From Candidatus Parabeggiatoa sp. HSG14 (GTDB lineage: Bacteria > Pseudomonadota > Gammaproteobacteria > Beggiatoales > Beggiatoaceae): a stretch of 42,973 nt of DNA. The translations under genes were made by a program, and so were the position numbers. The first letter of the stretch is position 1; every line of letters begins with the position of its first letter. The notes beneath the pieces were generated by a model. The model searched no databases, was not told where the DNA came from, and saw nothing but the letters and a program-made list of their open reading frames with translations. This document shows positions 11,001 to 16,603 of the stretch, piece by piece. The DNA lies in assembly GCA_030378085.1 (NCBI GenBank), contig JAUCGK010000005.1, forward strand, positions 1 to 42,973. Reading direction: 5' to 3'.

Positions 11001-11948
11001 ATCAGAGATGCCATCATTGACTTTATAAGTGAAAGTATCCGTACCGATAACGTTAGTATAGGGGGTATAGGTAAAGGCACCGGTATTGACATTGGTTATC
11101 GAAGCAGTGCCTTTGCTACCTTGGCTAACAATGCTGTATTTCAGGGTATCGCCATCAACATCGTAGCCACTTAGTGTCTCGCTAAATGGTGTATTTTTAT
11201 CAGTGGTAAAAGTTACATTAATATTGCCATCCACCCAATCGACCTCATCCATATTAGTCAATGTACCATGATTACTACCTGCATGGTCGGTTGCGGTGGT
11301 ACCGGTATGGTCTTCAAAATCATAAAGAGCCACTAATCCAGATTCGTTGCCTTGTAAAGGTGTGTACATGTTGGCCTGAATTTCAGCTTGGGTGCGAGCG
11401 ACGTTCCAAATCCTGACTTCATCTATTTGTCCCTTCGTTTTGCCACTACCATACTTACCAATATTTACTCGGTTACTGATAAAAGCTGGAACTCCGAGCT
11501 GGTGGTCAGCCAAGAGGCCATTTTTATAGAGTTTCATTTCTCCAGCGTGATAAGTCACAGCTACGTGATACCAAATATCCGCTTGCAACATTTCAGAATC
11601 TTGGACATAATTCCACCTACCATTATGTCCAGATGATAATTTGAAATTGTATTTGCTGGGAACATAAAATACACTTCCTGGGTTGGCTCCATCTTTACCA
11701 GAGATAATATTATTGGGAAAGTTCCCATCCCCACGTTTTACCCATGCTTCTTTGGTATAAGAAGTAGGCAGGATATCACCACATTCTACATAATCATTTA
11801 CCCCATCAAAATCCAAGGCGGTGCCAAAACCGGCGATGGGGGCTGCGGCAAAAGTGGTTGTTACTGGTATCGTAACCAATACCAAAGATGATAGTATTAT
11901 TGAAATTGCACCAATAAAGATGCGGTTAAGTAAAGTAGTCATAGTCAT
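2004..11948 (-). CDS. Giant secreted LamG/Calx-beta/WD40 protein with clan CD (C13-like) cysteine peptidase domain
   Basis: This 3314-residue protein has a Sec-type signal peptide at 1-35 ending in AAA. In order, approximately: LamG 41-240; three cadherin-like/Big_9-type repeats 243-503; LamG 505-726; another cadherin-like domain to 815; a beta-rich stretch; a glycine-rich, probably beta-helical region 1100-1366; Calx-beta 1384-1500; peptidase 1507-1870; an Fn3-like domain 2003-2110; a carboxypeptidase-regulatory-like domain to 2200; two Calx-beta; a Pro/Thr/Glu linker 2441-2527; two Calx-beta; an acidic linker; a conserved domain 2847-3018; and seven WD40 repeats 3023-3314, enough for one propeller. 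The catalytic pair is H1703 (IDHGG) and C1755 (GACYSGS), as in legumain/caspase-like clan CD enzymes. No sorting motif is visible. ATG at 11942 is an equally good start, since it aligns with the start of the paralogue. Substrate and role are unknown; an extracellular or surface protein is inferred. Confidence 0.85.
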   Translation of the reverse strand: MTMTTLLNRIFIGAISIILSSLVLVTIPVTTTFAAAPIAGFGTALDFDGVNDYVECGDILPTSYTKEAWVKRGDGNFPNNIISGKDGANPGSVFYVPSKYNFKLSSGHNGRWNYVQDSEMLQADIWYHVAVTYHAGEMKLYKNGLLADHQLGVPAFISNRVNIGKYGSGKTKGQIDEVRIWNVARTQAEIQANMYTPLQGNESGLVALYDFEDHTGTTATDHAGSNHGTLTNMDEVDWVDGNINVTFTTDKNTPFSETLSGYDVDGDTLKYSIVSQGSKGTASITNVNTGAFTYTPYTNVIGTDTFTYKVNDGISDSNIATVTINILDNNAPVATDITLTTVKTLSGYDVDGDTLKYSIVSQGSKGTAFITNVNTGAFIYTPDTNVIGTDTFTYKVNDGTSDSNIATVTINILDNNAPVATDITLTTGKNRQLSETLDGYDADSNTLNYSIVNQGSKGDALITNTGVFTYTPNINVIGTDTFTYQINDGTLDSNIATVTINILNNAPIAGFGTTLDFDGVDDYVVIPNYKGITGSNARTIEAWINTSHKTSTKNLVTWGNVLNVNQSWDFQVQRLNGFLKVQITSSHIIGSTAVNDGQWHHVACTFENDGSPDITDVKLYVDGQLDTLSSFKHGSVNTKDNGIDVEIGHGYYNKYFKDQIDEVQIWNVARTQSQIQTDMYQIPAGNEAGLQAYYTFNDGSGNILTNQTANHDALLVNMDSNTDWVESSPVLYSANLNTVFNGMLVGSDLDGDALTYRIVGNPSHGAITLTNPATGAFTYTPDDWYQGVDTFTYQLNDGSKDSNQETATINITPPSYSTGTYQNGQTELVELTIPKATSLIVSISGETELDSDWLEILQSDSTSFSPPQKFSGVIEENFVVTGENTIKVLFASNDSITKSGATVTINILPQVYSSDKVCDTNSSLIFSETDFVDNFIDPTGNGLDTVKIFSEPNSGELTLSGTAISMGQAISRSDFSQLKYTPNPNYIGQDSFKWSGSNVLTNGNSTNQASVNILVQTFVELNGTSMDLATAIQQVNSNAQDNTITFLKDIQLFATLPVITGTVHFQGNNHSISGNNQHQVFFVDGGIVHFSDLTIQDGQVRGGTGGAGANDIEIDGNGGGGGGGGGMGGAIFSNTGSQVIVENITFLNNQALGGNGGDGGGYSGHFNGELGYDGFQQIGQIAFGSGAGGGGSPNGQGNLSGNNLHLGKGGHGNNISNGNIGNSGDSNQMLGIGGGGGGASLVLNGGAGGDGGFGAGSGGSGSHGTDTGTISQAGTSGEFGGQGGSSNFQHAGGGGGGSGLGGAIFVRTGSTLTLINSIFTNNTATGGNGGNGTEVNYDGINGQGQGGAIFIQTGAAVISEGDLTLTGNTASTAKPDIKGLLRPTISVVAGPTLAKETGALAGTFVISSAAYPQDNTISFSVDGTATLGTDYTITGATLNGSNGTILMPAMPNNSVTLTITPIDDSEGDPDETIQLILNQGATYQLAIEANTAILTIQDNDSLTSTGLYLETSASTILNNDKLDVVGKLSRFQETEDNLVGQPIVLTITAPDGITQETLNVNVLTDTGQFRFDDLELPNIFTTSMQDGAFGFQASFSGTDELAASTSEAEMVLVGASAGYAILVQGKIQNEEGLAAHNKTIHRIYKKFRDRGFEDDNLKYFNYDTTQEGVDGLPIKADIAAAFTELQSRINSNPAPFYVVMIDHGGIDGTFHIYNGNNNANDVITPADLGGWLDNLETGLNANALKKSRLVTLGACYSGSFIPVISQSGRTIITSATAQEESYKGLEEPDGIRSGEYFMEEFFASLGRSNNLKAAFEFATEKTEIFTRRGDGNIANRFYDEATQHPLLDDNGDGQGSNTFTANVGSDGLLAQDILLGIGLNYDTNSAENPAEILSVSNTIYLSATESAAILEAMVNNADTVNSAPVDIRKPSVILNSSGTETSEQLEITNLPRVFLVCDSSNVCLTNFNQFEEPGMYEAFYFVRDSETNDISPVKRSVIYKNYPNNQPPSAFDLIEPQDNSEHKTTLLFKWESTTDADGPVTYNFIIGKDSSFTEIVYQQEELATAMTYVDDTVPLDKENPTTYYWKVEAVDPFGERTSSSSIFAFTTNNTNAPPGISSLHISSALDFQAINGAEILLFDEDGNPLPNPEIYQDQGHYNILSLLGRRRAKIQVAGYEAQDIELETTQETTQLNVEMMPVGGIPIQPGELQFSASESSIDETEGTATILVERVEGNDTEVTVDYTMADGSALADSDYTSSSGTLTWLDKDERTKTINLSINDDPDFEGDETFTITLSNPTGGTAESPAKLGATSQITVTIVDDEAAPEPVPGTLQFSANTYSATEGDSTLNLNVIRTEGSDGEVSVQYIVSGTAALNTDYNGGTGTLTWNDGDSTTKSLTFSLIDDDEVEETETLTLRLFEPTGNATLGNPAQATLTIVDNDVAIEKKEEKEEKPETKATPDAVMTPETKAIPESTVTPVITPEPVIIAEPVVTPMVMPETMVTTPDMVITEQVTPTPITTPVINQGIITSPSEAGILQFASTTYLAKETDGELQSIMVTRTDGHLGEVSVQYLVTGASIATPSKDYIIGNGMLTWAEGETQSKALPITLVEDGESEALETVNFMLLNATGQAVLGRLSQSTLVIIDSALVSGTTAPVTITPELEPENIVNANAGTLQFLAPFYTTNEGIGNLTTFTVTRREGSNGEVSVAYTIDGGSALLDYDYVGGTGELVWKNGDTTPKSIALMILDDKQIEDLETISLILSEPTGGVTLGVIRRASLIVVDNDGQDIPNSFQDSEDKSEESEANSKEENEVTSNPEEEEREDISLHGEKETGRVSSQKSEFVFSSLPNLGRGIAVAKDGSMLSANALFDMVGITVAFRGGVSINRQEYQSSLTTTPAKMVKITGEIDIAEVHISQEADILVVVGIIDNGSIETHGSASLQFLMLDNQAQFQVWEGELATLVGNNVVLSETQTIEIYHGFIKPVQAQIYFGYRLKENGTIYFNGEQPIEVRIKEDYDNHAQQPQMIWQSAFSPNGEQIITASSGGKIYFWESSTGHRLSYFNLPITDVEYAAFSMDSQIIATASNDNMIHLWEVADGTPLIKLIGHEEIVKHISFSTDGQQIVTTSWDNTARLWEVKTGEALLVLKHQAIVEHAAFSPDGKQVITTSWDNTARLWEVDTGQEILTLTGHRNGVSHATFSPEGKYIATTSWDNSVRLWDTKTGKAVWIREHQAGVNHAAFSPDGQMIVTGSNDGTARLWKTATGEPLKTLKGHKSNVWHVGFSPDGKRVISASWDDTVRVWEVETGELLTVLKD
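3126..3151. repeat. TAGAGACGCAC hairpin inside the giant gene
   Basis: An 11-bp perfect stem (TAGAGACGCAC / GTGCGTCTCTA) surrounds the loop TGCC. It lies inside the coding region and is read as roughly residues 2933-2941 (IETHGSAS) in the conserved C-terminal domain. The paralogue has a loop five residues shorter here. Hairpins of the same type lie between genes at 36079-36101 and 39601-39628, so a dispersed repeat has probably entered the gene in frame. Confidence 0.8.
10681..11170 (-). repeat. Near-identical tandem 258-bp coding repeats
   Basis: Two consecutive units, starting at 10681 and 10939, encode 86-residue cadherin-like/Big_9-type domains (residues about 260-423 of the giant protein) and differ at few bases. 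A third, diverged unit lies at 10440-10680. The protein copies repeat GYDVDGDTLKYSIVSQGSKG and TDTFTYKVNDG. The close match at DNA level points to recent duplication or gene conversion. One unit lacks the FSETL segment and reads TTVKTLSGYD. Confidence 0.85.
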
Positions 11949-12015
11949 GTTTCTCTAATTAATTGATTTGATGGATATTTACTGATTCTAACGTTTTCTG
12001 TTGATGGCAAATTAA

Positions 12016-12098
12016 ATGTAGGGTGGGTAGAGCGGTAGCGAAACCATTTATTTTTAACTAAACGGTGGGTTTCTACTGCGTTCCTACCCACCCTACAT
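12016..12098. repeat. Palindromic repeat with ATGTAGGGTGGGTAG arms
   Basis: The left arm 12016-12030 (ATGTAGGGTGGGTAG) is perfectly complementary to 12084-12098. The pairing continues imperfectly inward (GCGGTAGCGAAACC against GGTTTCTACTGCG). The result is an 83-bp MITE-like element 67 bases upstream of the giant gene start. Confidence 0.8.
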
Positions 12099-12099
12099 G

Positions 12100-12552
12100 T
12101 TTGATATTGATTTTATTATCCACAGAATCCGTTAGAATCAGGATATTTTTAGCTTAAAATTATACGCATTTTTTGCGCTAACTGTATGGTAATTCTAAAT
12201 AAAATAGTAATAAATAATGTTGAACATTTAAAAAACTCAAGCTTGACTTATTAATTTTTTGGTATTTGGCGTTTAACAATTATTAATAACAATTTATCAT
12301 CAGTTACCAAATATGCTTGCTGGTACAAGGAGAGATTGGTGAAGGGATACTCATATTCACGGTTTGAAAATGGATTAAGTACAATATATAAAATATAACA
12401 ATCCGTATATTGAATTTCAATTTTTTTTAAATCTGTTTTTAACGAGTACTACTCTCTATAGCAAAAGGTATTCCAATTGAGTGATTTTACTTTAATTGAT
12501 TGTTTATGTTGATAAATTTAAAAAATAAGACCGATTTAAACACCATAAAATT
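12100..12552. other. AT-rich intergenic DNA upstream of the giant gene
   Basis: No coding frame is convincing. The stretch is strongly AT-rich and holds a segment at 12319-12341 that resembles one upstream of the second giant gene. It probably contains the promoter of the giant gene, but no clear -35/-10 pair could be assigned. Confidence 0.4.
12319..12341. promoter_or_regulatory. Segment shared by the upstream regions of both giant genes, copy 1
   Basis: The core CTGGTACAAGG...TTGGTG matches 28476-28498 at about 18 of 23 bases, and the AT-rich sequence beside it is also similar. It lies 371 bases before this gene but only 133 before the other. The unequal distance makes a transposed or decayed repeat as likely as a regulatory site. 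Confidence 0.3.
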
Positions 12553-12570
12553 ATGTTCCAAAATAAAACA

Positions 12571-12614
12571 ATGTTCCATTTTGGAACGTCCAATGTTCCA
12601 TTTTGGAACGTCCA
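12571..12614. repeat. Two tandem 22-bp palindromic units
   Basis: Positions 12571-12592 and 12593-12614 are identical 22-base units. Each contains the palindrome GTTCCATTTTGGAAC followed by GTCCA. A decayed unit (ATGTTCCAAAAT) precedes them at 12553. Confidence 0.85.
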
Positions 12615-12615
12615 A

Positions 12616-12750
12616 ATAATTTTTCGTTTCCACGCTCCAGCATCATTATGTGCATATCGACGCTCCAGTATCACAAATCACCAGAAAAAAGGACGTTGTT
12701 TACAAGAATCTGAACAAACGCACCGCTGGAGCGTGGGAATGAGAAAAAAT
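12616..12750. mobile_element. Palindromic MITE-like element with CACGCTCCAG arms
   Basis: The left arm 12616-12640 ends in CCACGCTCCAG and the right arm 12726-12750 begins CTGGAGCGTGG. The arms pair over about 25 bases with a few mismatches. The right part of the element encodes the last 28 or so residues of the truncated signal-peptide ORF, so the element forms the break point of that gene. Confidence 0.7.
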
Positions 12751-13042
12751 TTCTGTTCCTATTACTCGTCGTTGCGTTGTCAGTAAGAACACTGGTAATA
12801 AAACCTACCTCCGATTGACTTCCTTGATCGAGTACGATGCCAGAAAAATCACTCGTTTCAAAATCGAATAGAGCAACGGGCGCAGCAGCAAAGGCAGTGG
12901 TTGCCGGCATCAATACCAGCAAACTCAAAAGTAATACGGATAATCTTCTCGTATCGCTAAATGTGATAGTTGCTACCGATGCCAAAGACGATAGTAATCT
13001 TGATATTGCACCAATAAATGCGTGATTAATTAAAGTGGGCAT
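12671..13042 (-). pseudogene. Truncated N-terminus of a third giant secreted protein paralogue
   Basis: The 123-codon frame starts MPTLINHAFIGAIS, matching the starts of the two giant proteins (TLLNRIFIGAIS and TLINRIFIGAIS). It has the same upstream context as the second giant gene: AGGAAAACAAT, then the ATG. A signal peptide runs to TTAFAAAPVALFDFE, followed by a short LamG-like start. From about residue 95 (NRNFFSFPRSS) the frame runs through the palindromic element at 12616-12750 and stops. The body of the gene is absent to the left. This is best seen as a gene remnant cut by an inserted element; a short secreted peptide is possible but less likely. Confidence 0.75.
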
Positions 13043-13063
13043 TATTGTTTTCCTCGTACAACA

Positions 13064-13132
13064 GATTTGTGGATTTAATAAAAAAGGATTTGTGGATTTA
13101 ATAAAAAAGGATTTGTGGATTTAATAAAAAAA
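13064..13132. repeat. Three tandem 23-bp repeats
   Basis: The unit begins GATTTGTGGATTTAATAAAA and is 23 bases long. It occurs at 13064, 13087 and 13110. It lies directly upstream of the truncated signal-peptide gene, within its leader or promoter. Confidence 0.9.
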
Positions 13133-13152
13133 TTAATAACTACTAGGATTGA

Positions 13153-13409
13153 CAATAACTACAAGGATTGTATTTTAGAAAGGATTTTATCAAGACAAAT
13201 TTATAATGACTATACTGCGAACGTTCAAGTTTTCGGATTATGAGAATAGACTAAAAACGTCCGCCAGACCTAGGTTTTGAAAACCTGGCAGGTCTAAAAT
13301 CCGAAAACTTGAACGTTTGGAGTATATTAAGGATTTTTTATAATAAAAGATTAAATTTGGGTATAGTTTTGCTCTAATCCTTTCTTATAAGCAATCCTTG
13401 TAGTTATTG
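13153..13409. mobile_element. Nested inverted-repeat element with 18-bp perfect ends
   Basis: The outer arms 13153-13170 (CAATAACTACAAGGATTG) and 13392-13409 are perfect reverse complements. Inside, a second inverted repeat joins about 13210-13239 to 13298-13328 (core AACGTTCAAGTTTTCGGATT). Its centre is the AGACCTAGGTTTT / AAAACCTGGCAGGTCT palindrome, a type found elsewhere in the window. No coding frame is present. It resembles non-autonomous elements stacked one in another. Confidence 0.75.
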
Positions 13410-13622
13410 ACTGATAGTGGAAAAAACTTGATCATCGAAAATGAAGAAGTCTAATGCTCATTTATTGTTTTTATTATAAATGAAATCCTTTTTAAAATAA
13501 AATTCTTGTAGTTAAAACATTGAATTTTACGCAATTTTTATACCATTCCAATCTCTTTTTGAGGCTTCTTGAGGTTTCTTAATAGTCACTATTTATTGAG
13601 CCATTCGTTGTCTATTCTCTAG
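13410..13622. other. Intergenic DNA without a recognised feature
   Basis: AT-rich sequence with no supported ORF. A second copy of the word CTTGTAGTTA lies near 13504. Confidence 0.5.
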
Positions 13623-13754
13623 CTATACTCAACAAGGGAACAAACTGAATTTGTTGACTGGAGTCCAAAGCTTTAGCTTTGGCACTCTTTTAAGCTGAAG
13701 CTTTGGACTCCATGCACCTCAGAAAAGTTAAATTTATGCCCATGTTGAGTATAG
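13623..13754. mobile_element. CTATACTCAAC-ended palindromic element
   Basis: The ends 13623-13633 (CTATACTCAAC) and 13744-13754 are perfect reverse complements. Nested inside is GGAGTCCAAAGCTT (13660-13673) against its complement at 13698-13711. The inner hairpin is related to the GGAGTCC repeats next to the ATPase genes. Confidence 0.75.
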
Positions 13755-13802
13755 ATTAAATTTTGATTATTTTGCAAATAGTATCGAAAAATGCAAAAAA
13801 AA

Positions 13803-13871
13803 GAGTACAACGAATATAAAAAAACTCACAACGAATTAAAAACAATTCAACAGAAAAATTCGTTGTGGTTT
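13803..13871. repeat. ACAACGAAT repeat segment, copy 1
   Basis: GTACAACGAATATAAAAAA, then CACAACGAATTAAAA, then an inverted ATTCGTTGT. The same order of words occurs at 28832-28900. Single GAGTACAACGAAT words also occur near 16546 and, inverted, near 14186. The function is unknown. Confidence 0.6.
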
Positions 13872-14143
13872 TGTAACTACTTAACTAGAATTTACGCATT
13901 GACAGATTAAGCATTTTATGCGTCCTCTGATAAAATAAGGTTTTTCTCATTTATGAGAGCAAATGTTGGGTCATTTTCATGTTGACAAGCAAATATTTTT
14001 AAAACCGTTATATTTCCAGTGAGAACACGTTTTTTTTATTTGTCAAGGCGTAAGTCCTATTAACCCCGAAATAAATTTCAGCGAGACAGGCATCAGCTAA
14101 ATTAATCAATCTTCTTCCAGTCTCCTTTAGGCGACTTTAGCTT
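13872..14143. other. Intergenic DNA without a recognised feature
   Basis: No ORF or RNA gene could be supported here. It lies downstream of the - strand ATPase gene. Confidence 0.5.
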
Positions 14144-14171
14144 TCAGCCTTGAAATTTCTTTCAAGGCTGA
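14144..14171 (-). terminator. Strong hairpin downstream of the ATPase gene
   Basis: A 12-bp perfect stem (TCAGCCTTGAAA / TTTCAAGGCTGA) with a four-base loop lies 46 bases past the stop codon at 14217. It could stop or stabilise that transcript. No T-run follows on the - strand, so it is not a typical intrinsic terminator. Confidence 0.45.
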
Positions 14172-14216
14172 GTAGTTACGTGGTTTTTAAGATTCGTTGT
14201 ACTTGAGACAATAATC

Positions 14217-16034
14217 TTAACCATTGACAGCAAACTGAGGAATGGAATAATTACCCCCATAAGCCTTAAAAAGATTGTTAATTCCCTCATAATCAGAGGC
14301 GTAAATATCCGCCCGGACGTTGACATAAGTTAGCACCTCTGTTGAGAAACCACCAGTAGAAACCAACCACAATTGTATATCAGGGACTTTGGTACCTTCT
14401 TCCTCATGCGTTTTAATCAACACCTGTGCAGCACTTTCAAGTTTTTTGACTTGTTTCATGTCCATCTGCGTTTTAGTATATTTGCACTCACAAAGCCAAA
14501 CTTTGTTGCACTTTTCTTCTTTGCCAAACACATCAACTTGATAAGAAGGCGTTTTGGCTCCTTTTATGGTTGTGGTTTTCACAAATTGAAATAAGGGGAC
14601 TTCTACCTCACCTGCTTTAGCAAACCAGCTACCCTGCTTATGCTCATAGTTAAACTTCATCATGGACACCTCCACCACCATTTCTAGAAATTTACCTTTC
14701 AGGGTATTCATTAAATTCCGTTGGCTCAAATCAATTTTGTCAACCCCCTCCAAATCTTGTTCATACACAAACTTAATAAAGCGCATTAGACAGATGTCAT
14801 TAAAGGTATAATATCTTGCGGCAGTCCTATACACTAGATCGGCTAGGTACAGTTTTTCGATCTTCTGCTCAACGGCTTGTTTAGGAACCTTGAGCTTTGA
14901 AGCAATGGCTTTAATATCCACCGGTTGATTGTTGTATTGGGTGAAATAATAGATAATTTTTTTACCCAACTCTAAATCATCATCGGAATTGATATATTTG
15001 CGGTTGTCGTCAAAATGAGTCAGCCAAAAACCATAGATTTTACCGTTTTCAATCTCATAACGGATAACCCGGTCAATGGCATTCTCATCCTCAAAGCTTT
15101 TACCGCCACACTTAGAAGTTGCGAGGCAATATAAATAATAAGGATGGCCTCCCACCTGAGCACTGGCATAGAGGGCAAGTTCCGATGTTGTCACCTTATC
15201 AGGCGCATAATATTTCAGGGTATTGAGTAAGAGTGTGGCCCCATCTGGAATGGTCAGGGGTTTTATATACATAAAGTCAAATCGTCCACCCAGCGGTCCG
15301 CCCATGACAGTCCTAAAAATGAGAGTCACAGCCGATCCAGATACTAACATGGGAGCTTTCTTACTCTGGGCTTGGCGGTCATAAGTGGCTGGGAGATTGA
15401 TTGCGCCCGTACCATTAAGGCGGCCTTTAGAATCCATGTCGGCAAACAGTTCTGGTGACATGTCGTAGACATAAAACTTCATATCCTGAAATTCATCAAT
15501 AATAATAGCTACTCTGGTACCGGAATGTGATGCGAGTCGTTCCGGCTCACAGATAAACCCCTCCCAATGAAGCCGTGCATCTTCGTTACCGTGGCGATTA
15601 TAGCGTTTCAAAAACCGTCGAATATACTCCTGTGCCATGATACCGGCTTTATGAGTTGTTTTATAGTCTAATAATTCTTCCATCTCTATCTTTTGATTAA
15701 ACAAGTCGGCATCCTGTTCACAATAGGCCAAATACTGTCTAAAAAAAGTGGTGGCGTATTCCAACAGAAATTGTTTTAACGTCATTTTTTCCCGCTTCAT
15801 TTTGAAATAAAATGGGGCCACCTGATACTCTGGTTTAAAAAAGACAGTATTCACCAACCGATCCAATAATACCGTCTTTCCTATCCGCCGGGGTGCAATG
15901 AGAGCCGTACTCCATGAACCCATGCGGGAAATAGCCTTAACCCATTGATCTAATTCCCTCAAGAGTTCTACCCTATCGGTAAATTCATCTTCGTGTACCA
16001 TCTCTTCTACTGGCCATATCTTGGTTTCAAGCAT
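14217..16034 (-). CDS. ATPase with winged helix and C-terminal PD-(D/E)XK nuclease-like domain
   Basis: This 605-residue protein has Walker A APRRIGKT (residues 48-54 hold the GKT) and Walker B VAIIIDEFQD with D180 and E181, like the archaeal-type/COG1672 ATPases. A winged-helix-like segment lies at about 360-415. The C-terminus has a PD-(D/E)XK signature with D501 (QVDVFG) and E516-C-K518 (LCECKY). The frame extends upstream to a TTG, but the ATG at 16034 has AAGGAA about 10 bases ahead and is preferred. It is a different family from the two AAA-ATPase_like genes despite the shared ATPase plus nuclease plan. No partner gene is adjacent. A role in defence, DNA repair or mobile DNA is possible and not shown. 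Confidence 0.82.
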   Translation of the reverse strand: MLETKIWPVEEMVHEDEFTDRVELLRELDQWVKAISRMGSWSTALIAPRRIGKTVLLDRLVNTVFFKPEYQVAPFYFKMKREKMTLKQFLLEYATTFFRQYLAYCEQDADLFNQKIEMEELLDYKTTHKAGIMAQEYIRRFLKRYNRHGNEDARLHWEGFICEPERLASHSGTRVAIIIDEFQDMKFYVYDMSPELFADMDSKGRLNGTGAINLPATYDRQAQSKKAPMLVSGSAVTLIFRTVMGGPLGGRFDFMYIKPLTIPDGATLLLNTLKYYAPDKVTTSELALYASAQVGGHPYYLYCLATSKCGGKSFEDENAIDRVIRYEIENGKIYGFWLTHFDDNRKYINSDDDLELGKKIIYYFTQYNNQPVDIKAIASKLKVPKQAVEQKIEKLYLADLVYRTAARYYTFNDICLMRFIKFVYEQDLEGVDKIDLSQRNLMNTLKGKFLEMVVEVSMMKFNYEHKQGSWFAKAGEVEVPLFQFVKTTTIKGAKTPSYQVDVFGKEEKCNKVWLCECKYTKTQMDMKQVKKLESAAQVLIKTHEEEGTKVPDIQLWLVSTGGFSTEVLTYVNVRADIYASDYEGINNLFKAYGGNYSIPQFAVNG

Positions 16035-16239
16035 TGTTTTATATTTCCTTATTCCTTTCAAAATCAGAATTGCTCAGAACAAATTTTAGTGAATACTAAC
16101 AATATCAAAGTTTTCTTTGTCAAACTCCGATTATTGATTGTCACTATTTTTTTGTTCACTCGTTACGATTCTCTATATTCTATTAAATCCTGACTAATGA
16201 GAATTTAATAAAATCTGAAACTAAACCTGACAGGTTTTA

Positions 16240-16430
16240 TAGCGTTTCCCGATTGGATAAAGTACAACCTCCCCTGGTAGTCCTGCAATATGTAGTGGTG
16301 ATTATTTTAAATTGTAATAAAATCAACATTTTAATAAATTGACCACTACTATGTGCAGGACTACCCCTCCCCTAAATCCCCTCCTTAAATTAAGGAGGGG
16401 ACTTGTACCTGACGCAATCGGGAAACGCTA
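16240..16430. mobile_element. TAGCGTTTCCCGATTG MITE, copy 1 (interrupted)
   Basis: The ends TAGCGTTTCCCGATTG and CAATCGGGAAACGCTA are perfect inverted repeats, flanked by TA on both sides. Without the inner insertion and its 8-bp duplication it is 93 bp, the same as the copy at 29537-29629. TA flanks are typical of targets of IS630/Tc1-mariner type transposases; no transposase gene is in the window. Confidence 0.85.
16276..16365. mobile_element. 90-bp MITE with an 8-bp target duplication
   Basis: Inverted ends of about 24 bp (GGTAGTCCTGCA... / ...TGCAGGACTACC) with a few mismatches bound an AT-rich centre. The flanks 16268-16275 and 16366-16373 are both CCTCCCCT, while intact copies of the host element have this word once. 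That is direct evidence of insertion. Confidence 0.9.
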
Positions 16431-16603
16431 TAAAAACCTGTCAAGTTTGGCAGTTTAAACTTTGGAAGTTATTAAAGTCTTATTCCTATTTTGCAAAAAT
16501 AAAGTGTAAATTGCATCGTAAAATGCAAAAACTGAAAAGATATTGAGTACAACGAATTTTCAAACCTGATGCTACTGTTTTTTCCAGAAACTGAAGTTAA
16601 TTC

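Larger units (their letters stand above)
16216..16448. mobile_element. Three-level nest of palindromic elements
   Basis: The outer palindrome AAACCTGACAGGTTTTA / TAAAAACCTGTCAAGTTT is split by a TA-flanked element (16240-16430). That element is itself split by a 90-bp element (16276-16365). The uninterrupted form of the outer palindrome lies at 19024-19061. Confidence 0.85.

Noticed and set aside
13064-13132. Possible CRISPR array
   Set aside because: The 23-bp units follow one another directly without spacers, there are only three, and no cas genes are in the window.
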